From assembly GCF_036711975.1 (NCBI RefSeq), contig NC_091971.1:12407501-12471500 (forward strand): 64,000 nucleotides of DNA, written 5' to 3'. The DNA comes from Onthophagus taurus. Lineage: Eukaryota > Arthropoda > Insecta > Coleoptera > Scarabaeidae. The translations under genes and the position numbers were made by a program. The notes beneath the pieces are model-generated. The model saw nothing but the letters and a program-made list of their open reading frames with translations, did no database searches and was not told where the DNA came from. Positions 10,678-22,862 of this stretch are shown piece after piece. Each line of letters begins with the position of its first letter. Positions within the stretch are counted from its first letter, which is position 1.

Positions 10678-13600
10678 ACTAAAACTTGAAAAAGCAACAA
10701 ATTTGTCAAATTTACATTTTTTTCGATATTGATGCACCTGAGAGCAAAAGTGAAACAGAGCAATTTTGTTAACAATAAAATTTGTAACAACTTTTGTTTT
10801 AAAAGCTTTTTTATGACAAGCTCCGATTCCCGAGTGTTACCGTTAATAATCTGAAAAAGCAACAAATTCGTCAAATTTTAATATATTCGTATTCTTCTTG
10901 ATATTGACGCATCTTAGAGCAAAAATGCAAGAGAGCAATATTGTTAAGAATAAAATTTGCTGCCATTTTTATTCTAAAAGTTTTATTGTGACATGATCCA
11001 ATTCCCGAGTGCTACCATTAATAGCTTGAAAAAGCAACAAATTCGTAAAATTTTCATATTTTCGTATTCTTTTCGATATTGACGCATCTAGGAGGAAAAG
11101 TAAAAGAGAGCAATATTGTCGAGAATAAAATTTGCTACAACTTTTGTTCTAAAAGTTTTCCTGTAAAACACTCCGATTCCCGAGTGTTACCTACCATTAA
11201 CGACTTGTAAAAGCAACATCAAATTTTCATTTCTTTGTATTTTTCTCTATATTGACGCATATAAGAGCAAAAGTAAAGGAGAACAATATTAGTAAGAATA
11301 AAGTTTGCTGCATTTTTTGTTCTAAAAGGTTTTCTATAACATGCTGCGATTCCCGAGAGTTACCATTAACTATTAGTATTCATAAAATTTTCATATTTTT
11401 GTATATTTCTCAATATTGACGCATCTAGGAGCAAAAGTAAAAGAGAGCAATATTGTCGAGAATAAAATTTGCTACAGCTTTTGTTCTAAAAGTTTTCCTG
11501 TAAAACACTCCAATTCCCGAATGTTACCTACCATTAACAACTTGTAAAAGCAACATCAAATTTTCATTTCTTTGTATTTTTCTCAATATTGACGCATCTA
11601 AGAGCAAAAGTAAAGGAGAGCAATGTTATTAAGAATAGAATTTGCTGCAGTTTTTGTTCTAAAAGTTTTTTTATAACATGCTGCGATTTCCGAGTGTTAC
11701 CATTAACTACTAGTATTCATCAAATTTTCATATTTTTGTATATTTCTCAATATTGACGCATCTGAGAGCAAATGTAAAAGAGAGCAATATTATCAAGAAT
11801 AAAATTAGCTACAACTTTTGTTCTAAAAATTTTTTTATGGCATGCTCCGATTCCCGAGCGTTACCATTAATAACTTGAAAAAGCAACAAATTCGACAAAT
11901 TTTCATGTTTTCGTATACTTCTCTATATTGACGCGTCTAAGAGCAAAAGTACAAGATGGCAATATTGTTAACAATAGAATTTGCTACAACTTTTGTTCTA
12001 AAAGTTTTTTTATGGCATGCTCCGATTCCCCAGTCAATCATCAACTTGCAAAAAACTTAAAAATTCATCGAATTTTCATATTTTTCTCAATATCTATGGA
12101 CCTGAGAGCAAAAGTGAAAAAGAGCAATATTGTTAAGAATAAAATTTGTTACAAGTTTTGTTCTAACAGTTCTTTTGTGTTATGTTTAGATTCCCCAGTG
12201 CTACCATCAACTTGCAAAAAACTTAGAAATTCATCGAATTTTCATATTTTTCTCGATATCTATGGACCCGAGAGCAAAAGTGAAAAAGAGCAATATTCTT
12301 AAGAATAAAATTTGTTACAAGTTTTGTTCTAACAGTTCTTTTGTGTTATGTTTAGATTCCCCAGTGCTACCATCAACTTGCAAAAAACTTAGAAATTCAT
12401 CGAATTTTCATATTTTCATATTTTTATCGATAATGACGCACCTAAGAGCAAAAGTGCAAGAGAGCAATATTGTTAACAGTAAAATTTGCTACAACTTTTA
12501 TTCTAACAGTTTTTTTGTGTTTTGCTCAGATTCCCCAGTGCTACCATCAACTTGCAAAGACTTAGAAATTCATCGAATTTTCACATTTTTCTCGATATCT
12601 ATGGACCCGAGAACAAAAGTGACAAAGAGCAATATTGTTAAGAATAAAATTTGTTACAACTTTTGTTCTAACAGTTCTTTTGTGTTATGTTTAGATTCCC
12701 CAGTGCTACCATCAACTTGCAAAAAACTTAGAAATTAATCGAATTTTCATATTTTTCTCAATATCTATGGACCTGAGAGCAAAAGTGAAAAAGAGCAATA
12801 TTGTTAAGAATAAAATTTGTTACAACTTTTGTTTTAAGTTTTTTTATAACATGCTCTGATTCCCGAGTGTTACTATTAATAATCTGAAAAAGCAACAAAT
12901 TCATAAAATTTTAATATTTTGGTTTGCCTTTTGATATTGACGCATATTAGAGCAAAAATGCAAGAGAACAATATTGTTAAGAATAAAATTTGCTACAATT
13001 TTTGTTCTAACAGTTTTTTTATATTATGCTTAGATTCCCCAGTGTTACCATCATTAACTCGCAAAAACCAAGGAATTCATTATTTTCATATTTTTCATAT
13101 TTTCGTATTTTCCTCGATAATGACGCACCTAACCGTAAAAGTGTAAGAGAGCAATATTGTTAACAGTAAAATTTGCTACAACTTTTATTCTAACAGTTTT
13201 TTTATGTTGTGCTTAGATTCCCCAGTGCTACCATCAACTTGCAGACTTAGAAATTCATCGAATTTTCATATTTTTCTCGATATCTATGGATCTGAGAGCA
13301 AAAGTGAAAAGGAGCAATATTGTTAAGAATAAAATTTGCTACATATTTTGTTTTAAAAGTTTTTTTATAACATGCTCTGATTCCCGAATGTTACCAGTAA
13401 TAATCTGAAAAAGCAACAAATTCATGAAATTTTAATATTTTCGTTTTCCTTTCGATATTGACACATATTAGAGCAAAAATGCAAGAGAACAATATTGTTA
13501 AGAATAAAATTTGCTACAATTTTTTTTCTAACAGTTTTTTTGTCTTATGCTCAAATTCCCCAGTGCTACCATCAACTTGCAAAAAACTTAGAAATTCGTC

Positions 13601-13745
13601 GAAGTTTCATATTTTCATATTTTTCTCGATATCTATGCACCTGAGACCAAAAGTAAAAGAGAGCAATATTGTTAGGAATAAAATTTGTTACAACTTTTAT
13701 TCTAAAAGTTTCTTTGTAATATGCTTAGATTCCCCAGTGTTAACG
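10678..13745 (+). repeat. Satellite B, array B1 (about 175-bp monomer, about 17 copies)
   Basis: Each monomer contains GATATTGACGC, GAGCAATATTGTTAA, AATAAAATTTGCTACAAC, TTTTGTTCTAAAAG, GATTCCCGAGTGTTACCATT, CTTGAAAAAGCAACAAATTC and TTTTCATATTTTCGTATT. The central part (12030-12780) has a subfamily in which GATTCCCCAGTGCTACCATC replaces GATTCCCGAGTGTTACCATT and ATATCTATGGACC replaces ATATTGACGCATC, so the array is a mosaic of two types. Open frames inside (for example 11928-12738) span monomers because the unit lacks stops in one frame; they are not genes. Confidence 0.93.
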
Positions 13746-13756
13746 CTGAATAGCAG

Positions 13757-13852
13757 TCAAAACTAGAACTAACAGTTAACTTAGAACTAAAAACATTCGA
13801 GTTTGCGAAACAAAGCAAAACCCGAAACTTTCTAGTTCTAGATCTAGTATTA
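13757..13852. repeat. Palindromic pair of CTAGAACTAG-type termini at the right edge of B1
   Basis: Two copies of the recurring terminus face each other. The first, 13761-13815, reads AACTAGAACTAACAG then TTAGAACTAAAAACATTCG. The second, 13816-13852, is the inverted form, ending TTCTAGTTCTAGATCTAG. The inner parts (AAACATTCGAGTTTGC and GCAAAACCCGAAACTTT) are complementary, so the block could be a roughly 100-bp solo palindromic element. Confidence 0.55.
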
Positions 13853-13871
13853 GCTATTGATTTATAACATC

Positions 13872-13950
13872 CTAAAGTCTATTTTTGATTTTTTTGTTTC
13901 ATATTTTACTCCATTAGCAACCTCCATAATTTAGTATTCTCGGAATCTAT
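13872..13950 (+). repeat. Right copy of the direct repeat bracketing satellite B1
   Basis: Diverged copy of 10578-10660 in the same orientation; the shared core is CTCCATAA(A/T)TTAGTATTCT. It suggests the array arrived in, or was excised and reinserted into, a segment that became duplicated. Confidence 0.5.
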
Positions 13951-15174
13951 TTTTTTGCGGATTAACAAGAAAAGACATTAAATTTTTTGATTAGATTAGA
14001 GCTTTCGAGGATTTAATGGAACCTCTAAGGATAAAGATTACAAATTTTCTATACCACATAAAATCCTTTCTACAGTATTTTTAATAATCCCTCCAAGATA
14101 TTAATAGGATTATTGATCGGCTTAGAAAGTAGGAGGAAAATTTACAATGCAGAAACGTTCAACTATTATTACATTATCCTCACATATTAAATTTATTAAA
14201 TCTTCCTTTTTTTTAAAAATTATTTCCGATGTTAATCGATTCAATCAAAATAATCCCTCCGTATAAATCCCACGCAATATTTAACTTTAAAATTAAATTA
14301 ATTGTAAATGTAATCATCCGTTTAGTTTGTTAGTTGGTTTAAATAAACAAATTGAAAGCCTCTCACGGGTTTGTATTCTCGTTTGTTTTTATAAATTTAT
14401 TTTAATTTCAATATTGAAAGAATCGATTTGCGCACACCATTTAATTAAAACAGCAAATTGAGTTCGACCATTGGCTTAATTTATAAATTCCTTTAATAAA
14501 TTATACACGACGTTTCGGCAATTCTCGGGATAATTTTATCTAGATTTCTATTAATTTAAGTTAACATTTCCTTTAATACACCTTTAAAGTTTCTAGGAGA
14601 GCTTAAAACTTTCTCAATCGCATTCTCCACCCTTTTTGTACTCCCTGGAAATGTAGAGTAAGTTTTGGTGTTGCACAAGAAACGAAGAACTCTGAAACGG
14701 TCGAGTGGTCGTTATAAGCAACCAAGTGCAACGACTTTGAACGAGGATATCGCGTGACTTATCAATTTTGGCACGCAAACACACTATTATTGTGAAAACA
14801 AAGGTGAAAAGAATGATAAAAATAACAATAAAAGAAATCCTTTAAAACAACTCTAAATACAAAAGGTTTAATTTAAAAAACAACCAAAATTTACTTAAAT
14901 AAGCATTTTAATTCTTTTATAAGATAAATAATTCGTGTTTTAAAGAATTTTTTATATTCTTAAAAAAATAATTCATTATTATTTCAACGACTAAAAAATT
15001 TGAATAATTGGATATAAAACTGGAGAATTCTCTTGAGTGTTTTCCGTGTTCCAAAGTGAATATGAAATTTAATATTCATCAAATTCAATTTGTGGAATTT
15101 CGAAAACTTTTTCCACTCTCATTATACAAATAATTCTTTTTCTTTTTACAATTTTTGTTCAAATTATAATAATG
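13951..15174. other. Unique sequence without recognisable gene
   Basis: AT-rich DNA with a somewhat GC-richer patch at 14640-14780. No splice-flanked open frame, RNA gene or repeat was recognised. Confidence 0.5.
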
Positions 15175-16664
15175 CAGTAAAACCTCGATGTAACTAATTA
15201 ATCCGTAGAGTAGCATGTTGTTTAGAATAAAATTTGCTACAAATTTTGTTCTAAAAGCTTTATTATGACATGATCCGATTCCCGAGTGTTACCATTAATA
15301 GCTTGAAAAAGCAGCAAATTCGTCATATTTTCGTATTGTTCTCGATATTGACGGGTCTGAGAGCAATATTGTTAAAAATAAAATTTGCTACAATTTTTGT
15401 TCTAAAAGCTTTATTATGACATGATCCGATTCCCGAGTGTTACCATTAATAATTGGAAAAAGCAAAAAATTCGTAAAATTTTCATATTTTCGTATTGATC
15501 TCGATATTGACGCGTCTAAGAGTAAAAGAGCAAGATAGCAATATTGTTAACAATAAAATTTGCTACAACTTTTGTTCTAAAAGTTTTTTATGGCCTGCTC
15601 CGATACCCGAGTGTTACCATTAATAACTTGAAAAAGCAACATATAGGTAAAGATTTCATATTTTCGTATTGATCTCGATATTGACGCATCTACGAGCAAG
15701 AGTGTAAGAGAGCAATATTGTTAACAATAAAATTTGCTACAACTTTTGTTCTAAAACTTTTTTTATGGCATGCTCTAATTCCCGAGTGTTACCATTAATA
15801 ACTTGAAAAAGTAACAAATTCGTAAAATTTTCATATTTTCGTATTGTTCATGATATTGACGCGTCTGAGAGCAAAAGCACAAGAGAGCAATATTGTTAGG
15901 AATAAAATTTCCTACAAATTTTGTTCTAAAAGTATTTTTATGATATGAGCCGATTGCCGAGTGTTACCATTAATAGCTTGAAAAAGCAACAAATTCGTAA
16001 AATTTTCATATTTTCGTATTGATCTCGATATTGACGCGTCTAAGAGCAAAAGCATAAGAGAGCAATATTGTTAGGAATAAAATTTCCTACAAATTTTGTT
16101 CTAAAAGTATTTTTATGATATGAGCCGATTGCCGAGTGTTACCATTAATAGCTTGAAAAAGCAACAAATTCGTAAAATTTTCATATTTTCGTATTGATCT
16201 CGATATTGACGCGTCTAAGAGCAAAAGCATAAGATAGCAATATTGTTAACAATAAAATTTGCTACAACTTTTGTTCTAAAAGTTTTTTTATGGCATGCTC
16301 TGATTCCCGAGTGTTACCATTAATAACTTGAAAAAGCAACAAATTCGTAAAATTTTCATATTGTTCACGAAATTGACGCGTCTGAGAGCAAAGGCACAAG
16401 AGAGCAATATTGTTAAGAATAAAATTTTCTGCAAATTTTGTTCTAAAAGACTTTTTATGATATGATCCGACTCCCGCGTGTTACCATTAATAACTTGAAA
16501 AAGCAACATATTCGTAAAATATTCATATTTTCGTATTGATCTCGATATTGATGCATCTAAGAGCAAAAGTGCAAGAGAGCAATATTGTTAAGAATAAAAT
16601 TTCCTACAAATTTTGTTCTGAAAGTTTTTTTATGACATGATCCGATTGCCAAGTTTTACTGTTA

Positions 16665-16832
16665 ACATGAAAAGGTAATTAAATTTAAGTTTTTCAAGTT
16701 GTCCTTTCGAAACTGGTTTTATTAGTTAAGTTTGACTAGTTTCGGCCCATGGCCATCCTCAGAGACTAGTTTTACAACAAAAAAGTTTTGAAAGTAGTCT
16801 CTGAGGATGGCCATGAGCTGAAACTATCAATA
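16665..16832. mobile_element. Small foldback insertion inside B2 carrying two inverted hammerhead-like cores
   Basis: The B2 monomer is interrupted by non-satellite DNA. It contains TTTCGGCCCATGGCCATCC at 16740-16758 and, inverted, CTGAGGATGGCCATGAGCTG at 16801-16820, so the segment folds back on itself. Both arms have the CTGAGGA, stem, GAAA arrangement of a hammerhead. It resembles the terminal part of a Penelope-like element. Confidence 0.6.
16728..16772 (-). ncRNA. Hammerhead-ribozyme-like motif (HHR2)
   Basis: On the minus strand CTGAGGA (16762-16756) is followed by a perfect 4-bp stem II GGCC/GGCC with an ATG loop, GAAA (16743-16740), the palindrome CTAG and TC, giving a GUC cleavage triplet (16736-16734). 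Stem I pairs T-A, mismatch, T-A, G-C, A-T, the same pattern as HHR1. Core, stem II, palindromic stem III and triplet are intact. The facing copy at 16801-16825 (+) keeps CTGAGGA and GAAA but its triplet has decayed to ATC after CT. Confidence 0.6.
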
Positions 16833-18593
16833 ACTTGAAAACGCAACAAATTCGTAGAATTTTCATATTTTTGTATTGTTCTCGATATTGACGCATCTAA
16901 GAGCAAAAATGCAGGATACCAATATTGTTAACAATAAAATTTGCTACAACTTTTGTTCTAAAAGTTTCTTGATGGCATGTTCCGATTCCCGAGTTTTACC
17001 ATTAACATCTTGAACAAGCAACAAATTAGTAAAATTTTCATATTTTCGTATTGTTCTCGATATTGACGCGTCTGAGAGCTAAAGTACAAGAGAGCAATAT
17101 TGTTAACAATAGAATTTGCTACAACTTTTGTTCTAAAAGTTTTTTTATGGCAGGCTCCGATTCCCGAGTTTTACCATTAATATCTTGAACAAGCAACAAA
17201 TTAGTAAAATTTTCATATTTCCGTATTGTTCTCAACACTGACACATCGGAGAGCAAAGGTGCAAGACAGCAATATTGTTAAGAATAAAATTTCCTACAAA
17301 TTTTGTTCTAAAAGTTTTTTTATGACATGCTCCGACTCCCAAGTGTTACCATTACCTTGAAAAACCAACAAATTCGTCAAATTTTCATATTATCGTATTG
17401 TTCTCGATATTGACGCGTCTAAGAGCAAAGGTGCAAGAGAGCAATATTGTTAAGAGTTAAATTTGCTACAAATTTTGTTCTAAAAGTATTTTTATGACAT
17501 GGTCCAATTCCCGAGTGTTACCATTAATAGCTTGAAAAAGCAAGAAATTCCAAAAATTTTCATGTTTTTGTATTCGTGTCGATATTGACGCGTCTAAGAA
17601 CAAAAGTGCAAGATGGCAATATTGTTAACAATAGAATTTGCTACAACTTTTGTTCTAAAAGTTTTTTTATGGCATGCTCCGATTCCCGAGTGTTACCATT
17701 AATAGCTTGAAAAAGCAAGAAATTCCAAAAATTTTCATGTTTTTGTATTCGTGTCGATATTGACGCGTCTAAGAGCAAAAGTGCAAGATGGCAATATTGT
17801 TAACAATAGAATTTGCTACAACTTTTGTTCTAAAAGTTTTTTTATGGCATGCTCCGATTTCCGAGTGTTACCATTAATATCTTGAACAAGCAACAAATTC
17901 GTAAAATTTTCATATGTTAGTGTTGATCTTGATATTGACGCGTCTGAGAGCAAAAGAGCAAGAGAGCAATATTGTTAAGAATAAAATTTCCTGCAAATTT
18001 TGTTCTAAAAGTTTTTTTATGACATGATCCGATTCCCGAGTTTTACCATTAATATCTTGAACAAGCAACAAATTCCTAAAATGTTCATATTTTCTTATTG
18101 ATCTCGATATTGACGCATCCGAGAGCAAAAGTACAAGAGAGCAATATTGTTAACACTAAAATTTGCTACAAGTTTTATTCTAAAAGTTTTTTTAAGACAT
18201 GGTCTGATTCCGACTGTTAACATTAATTCCTTGAAAAAGCAACAAATTCGTCAAATTTTCATATTTTTGTATTATTCTCGATATCGACGCGTCTAAGAGC
18301 AAAAGTGCAAGAGAGCAATATTGTTAACAATAAAATTTGCTACAATTTTTGTTTTAAAGTTTTCAAGTTTGTTGGCCCGAGTGTTGTTACAATTAATAAT
18401 TTAATAGCTTCAAAAAGCAACAAATTTTCATATTTTCATATTCTTTTCGATATTGGAACATCTAAGAACAAAAGTGCAAGAGAGCAATATTGTTAACAAT
18501 AAAATTTGACAACTGATGTATTACTGATGTATTAAATAGATAATATTTAAATAGGCTTAAAAATATTTTGTCCATTATATCGAAGTTTTACTG

Positions 18594-20654
18594 TAATTAC
18601 ATCTACTTAGGTATGAAACATCTTTTTATTTTTGGTTTTAATTAAATTTAAACAAAAAGAATGAAATTATCCCGTGTCCTTTGTGTGCCAACAAAAGACT
18701 TGAGCCTTAATAAAATATCATCTGAGGTTTGTGTTCTCTCAGGCTCGGTAAACGAATCTGTCGTTGTTAAAGAGACGAATAAGGTAAAGAAAGAACGAAA
18801 GAGAATATAAAAAAAGATAGGTTAAAACCGAAGAGAATATCACCGTCGTCATGAACTTTATTAATATGCATTTAGGACCTTCATTTTTGCCGCCTGCGAA
18901 ATTGCACCTGATAGAGTTTTATCCTATGTCTCGTTCCCTGGAGATTAAAAAGGATTTTTGCTTTTATCATGATATAAAATGAGGAAAAATATTATATTTT
19001 CCTAAAATGTTACTGAATTTTAATCAAAAATTATTCTAATTTAAATTAATTACAAACCAAAATAGATAGTAAAGTAGTTGATACTTAGTTCTTGCAATAA
19101 AGTTAAGGTGATAACGAAGAGAAAGGAGAAGCAGGGTTGTTCACATCGTTGGAGACGTCTATTTTTGGTTCAATCGATCGGAACCGGGTGATTACGAGAG
19201 CTCCTTCGCGGGGTTTAATCAGAACCCCACAAAATCATTAGTTTTTGGGAGCCACAATAAGATTATTCTGGTAACATAAATAATAACTCGTTTAAGTAAA
19301 TGTAACAAGAATAAAATAAACTATAAATATTATGTAGGTTTATAAAGGATTATAATAACTTGAAGCGGATGTTTCGAGTATTCTTGAAACATTACAATAA
19401 ACTTAAAACGGTTGTTATCAGAGATAACACACCCGAAAATTGTCTATTAATTATCTTCTCGTCGGCACATAGAATATTATTTTAGAATGGAAATTAATTA
19501 TATGATAATATTGTTGTATTATTATGAAAATATGAAATTAACTTCGCACATTATATTAATAAATTAATATTGGCGGAGCGATGTTTTTGAAGTAAATTAA
19601 ATTTAATAAATTGTTTCACACAAATATGAATACAATAGGTATTAGTAGAACAAATATTCCATTCAAAATACCAAACCTATTGTTTTAGAATTTGACTTTA
19701 CAAAATCGTGTGTTCACATTAGATTACAACGTGCATATCTCAACTATAATCCCGCTCTGTTCCAATTAGGTTGCATTGTTCCATGTTTAATCATACATAA
19801 CGTTGAGAAATTATAAAAGATACAAATATAATTTATTTAAAATTCATAATTTCAATAATACAACATTATACATAATTCATTACATTATTAATCTATTCAT
19901 TTTTAATTAGTTATCATTGTAAGAAATAATAAGTAAGGTTGTGTATAATACATTCTAATTGGTATTTCTAATTCTAGTTGGTATCTCCTTCATAATAATT
20001 AGTACATTTTTTTTTATACAAAAGTTATATCATTTTATAACATTAAGACACGTATATAGTCAACTAAACTCAACTCAACAAACAAATTTCAAATTGTTTG
20101 GCCAGAAGTAACACATTAGAGTCGAAAGAAGTAAGGAAGAAATCAAGTGATAGAAACAAAAAATAGACATACACAGAATGATATTGAATAATTAATTAAT
20201 GATAGAGGTCCATAAGGTTCAACTGAGGTTGTGACATTATTAATGATTATATTTAATAATAACCAAGTCCAACGAGTGTAATAATAGTAATGATGTACAT
20301 GCTAATAATAATAAAAATAGTTTTTACCTAATTCCATTATGAAAATTAAATTTTACATGTCTTTCTTACGTGATGTAACGTCACTTTTTTTATAACTAGT
20401 AATGTAATGATTTCATTACATCACTAATTATGTAATGAATTCCATTACCTAACTACACATTGATAAATTGACAATCTGTCACTAATAGAATATGTCGAAT
20501 TTTGAACAAAAAATGCTTTTCCAATGGAATTAGATAAAATTTTGTACTTAACACGTTTTGAAACGGTTAATTTTGTTTAATTTACCATTTGTTCCAATTG
20601 AAACTGCTACACTTACAGCAGCAACTTGTCACTTTCTCTACACACTATGCAAAC
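18594..20654. other. Unique AT-rich stretch without recognisable gene
   Basis: No gene recognised. Two imperfect palindromes lie at 20404-20419 (GTAATGATTTCATTAC) and 20432-20448 (GTAATGAATTCCATTAC), with a GTAACGTCAC site nearby at 20375; these could be paired protein-binding sites or chance. Confidence 0.45.
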
Positions 20655-20845
20655 ACATCGGGCTACAGTAATCAAGATTACTGCACTCCTTTCAACGACC
20701 TTTAACAAAGCTAAGAAGAATTCTTTTTAATACCAGCGTAAAAGCACAATATATCGTTTATATACCAACCCAACCCTATGCGATTTTTAATAAGAAAATG
20801 AGAAAAAGCATGTTTTGTGTATGAATATAAGCAAAAAATTATATG
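20655..20845 (+). repeat. Left copy of the direct repeat bracketing satellite B3
   Basis: Contains ACATCGGGCTACAGTAATC, ACTCCTTTCAACGACC, ATACCAACCCAACCCT, GCGATTTTTAATAA and ATAAGCAAAAAATTAT. The same ordered blocks recur at 22649-22862, so the 1.8-kb array is sandwiched between two diverged direct copies of a roughly 200-bp non-satellite segment. Confidence 0.7.
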
Positions 20846-22628
20846 ATATTGGTGCATTTAAGAACAAAAGTGAAAGAGAGCAATATTGTTAAGAATAAAA
20901 TTTGCTAGAATTTTTGTTCTAAACGTTTTTTTTATGATATGCTCCGATTCCCGAGTGTTACCATTAATTGTTTGAAAAAGCAACAAATTCGTAAAATTTT
21001 CATATTTTCGTATTGTTCTCGATATTGACGCATCTAAGAGCAAAAGTGCAAGATAGCAATATTGTTAAGAATAAAGTTTCCTACAAATTTTGTTCTAAAA
21101 GTTTTTTTATGACATGCTCCGATTCCATATTGTTTCCATTAGTTTGAAAAAGCAGCAAATTCGTAAAATTTTCATATTTTCGTATTCTTCTCGATATTGA
21201 CGCGTCTAAGAGTAAAAGAGCAAGAGAGCAATATTATTAAGAATAAAATTTCCTACAAATTTTGCTCCACAAGTTATATTATGACATCATCCGATTCCCG
21301 AGTGTTACCATTAATAGCTTGAAAAAGCAACAAATTCGGAAAATTTTCATATTTTCGTATTGATCTCGTTATTGACACGTTTACGAGCAAGAGTGTAAGA
21401 GAGCAATATTGTTAACAATAAAATTTGCTACAACTTTTGTTCTAAACGTTTTTTTATGATATGCTCCGATTCCCGAGTGTTACCATTAATAACTTGAACA
21501 GCAACAAATTCATAAAATTTTCATATTTTCGTATTGATCTCGATATTGACGCGTCTAAGAACAAAAGTGCAAGATAGCAATATTGTTAACAATAAAATTT
21601 CCTACAACTTTTGTTCTAAAAGTTTTTTTATGGCATGCTCCGATTCCCGAGTGTTACCATTAGTTTGAAAAAGCAACAAATTCGTAAAATTTTCATATTA
21701 TCGTATTGCTTTCGATATTGATGCGTCTAAGAGCAAAAGTGCAAGATACCAATCTTGTTAACAATGAAATTTGCTACAACTTTTGTTCTAAAATTTCTTT
21801 TATGACATGATCCGATTCCCGAGTGTTACCATTAATAACTTGAAAAAGCAACAAATTAGTAAAATTTTAATATTTTCGTATTCCTCTTGATATTGACACA
21901 TCTTAGAGCAAAAATGCAAGAGAACAATATTGTTGAGAATAAAATTTGCTACAAATGTTGTTCCAACAGTTTTATTATGACATTATCCGATTCCCGAGTG
22001 TTACCATTAATAACTTGAAAAAGCAACAAATTCGTAAAATTTTCATATTTTCGTATACTTCTCCATATTGACGCGTCTAAGAGCAAAAGTGCAAGATAGC
22101 AATATTGTTAACAATAAAATTTGCTACAACTTTTATTCTAAAAGTTTTATTATGACATTATCCGATTCCTGAGTGTTACCATTAACTTGAAAAAGCAATA
22201 AATTCGTAAAATTTTCATATTTTCGTATTGTTCTCGATATTGACGCGTCTAAGAGCAAAAGTGCAAGATAGCAATATTGTTAACAATAAAATTTCCTACA
22301 ACTTTTGTTCTAAAAGTTTTATTATGACATCATCCGATTCCCGAGTGTTACCATTAGCTTGAAAAAGCAATAAATTCGTAAAATTTTCATATTTTCGTAT
22401 TGATCTCAATATTGACGCATCTAAGAGCAAAAGTGCAAGATAACAATATTGTCAATAATAGAATTTGCTACAACTTTTGTTCTAAACGTTTTTTTATGAC
22501 ATGCTCTGATTCCCGAATGTTACCATTAAGAACTTGAAAAAGCAACAAATTCGTAAAATTGTCATATTTTCGTATTATTCTCGATATTGACGTGTCTAAG
22601 AACAAAAGTGCAAGAGAGCAATATTGTA
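20846..22628 (+). repeat. Satellite B, array B3 (about 175-bp monomer, about 10 copies)
   Basis: Same family as B1 and B2, with GATATTGACGC, GAGCAATATTGTTAA, GATTCCCGAGTGTTACCATT and AAAAGCAACAAATTCGTAAA in order. Several units have a short form in which AATAACTTGAAAAAGC shrinks to AGTTTGAAAAAGC or AACTTGAAAAAGC. The array starts and ends inside a monomer at the bracketing direct repeats. Confidence 0.92.
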
Positions 22629-22648
22629 ATCGAGCACAAAATCGAGTC

Positions 22649-22862
22649 ACATCGAGCTACAGTAATCAAGATTACTACACTCCTTTCAACGACCAAGCTA
22701 ACTGGTGTTATACCAATGCTGATTTCCAGAACAATGAATTTTCAATTTTGCAAACGCAGAATTTTCCATGCAGGTATTAATGTTATGAGTGATATACCAA
22801 TCCAACCCTCTATGCGATTTTTAATAAAAGATGTATGTATGAACATAAGCAAAAAATTATGA
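22649..22862 (+). repeat. Right copy of the direct repeat bracketing satellite B3
   Basis: Same ordered blocks as 20655-20845 with about 50 extra bases after ACTCCTTTCAACGACC (22681-22697). Both copies are open in frames that could be remnants of a protein, but I recognise no domain. Confidence 0.65.

Larger units (their letters stand above)
15205..18510 (+). repeat. Satellite B, array B2 (about 175-bp monomer, about 18 copies)
   Basis: Successive GATATTGACGC landmarks at about 15503, 15677 and 15852 give a period of 174-175 bp. Most units carry the CGAGTGTTACCATTAATA version rather than the CCCCAGTGCTACC subtype of B1. Local near-identical copies, for example about 15870-16040 against 16045-16215 and 17580-17700 against 17750-17870, show recent duplication. 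One insertion at about 16665-16832 interrupts the array. Minus-strand open frames inside are repeat artefacts. Confidence 0.93.
15175..18593. mobile_element. Pogo/Tigger-like terminal inverted repeats bounding satellite array B2
   Basis: CAGTAAAACCTCGATGTAAC at 15175-15194 is matched in inverted orientation at 18575-18593, where the minus strand reads CAGTAAAACTTCGATATAA. This is the typical end sequence of pogo/Tigger-type Tc1-mariner elements. TA follows the right end; TG, a possible decayed TA, precedes the left end. Between the ends lies almost nothing except the 175-bp satellite. I infer a non-autonomous element whose interior is, or became, the tandem array. Confidence 0.5.

Noticed and set aside
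11928..13766. Long overlapping open frames in satellite B1
   Set aside because: They repeat with the 175-bp period, shift between frames at unit length changes and have no domain; they come from a unit without stops in one frame.
15205..22650. Minus-strand frames beginning MLLDASISR or MLSDASISR
   Set aside because: Same explanation: repeated translation of satellite B in the reverse frame.
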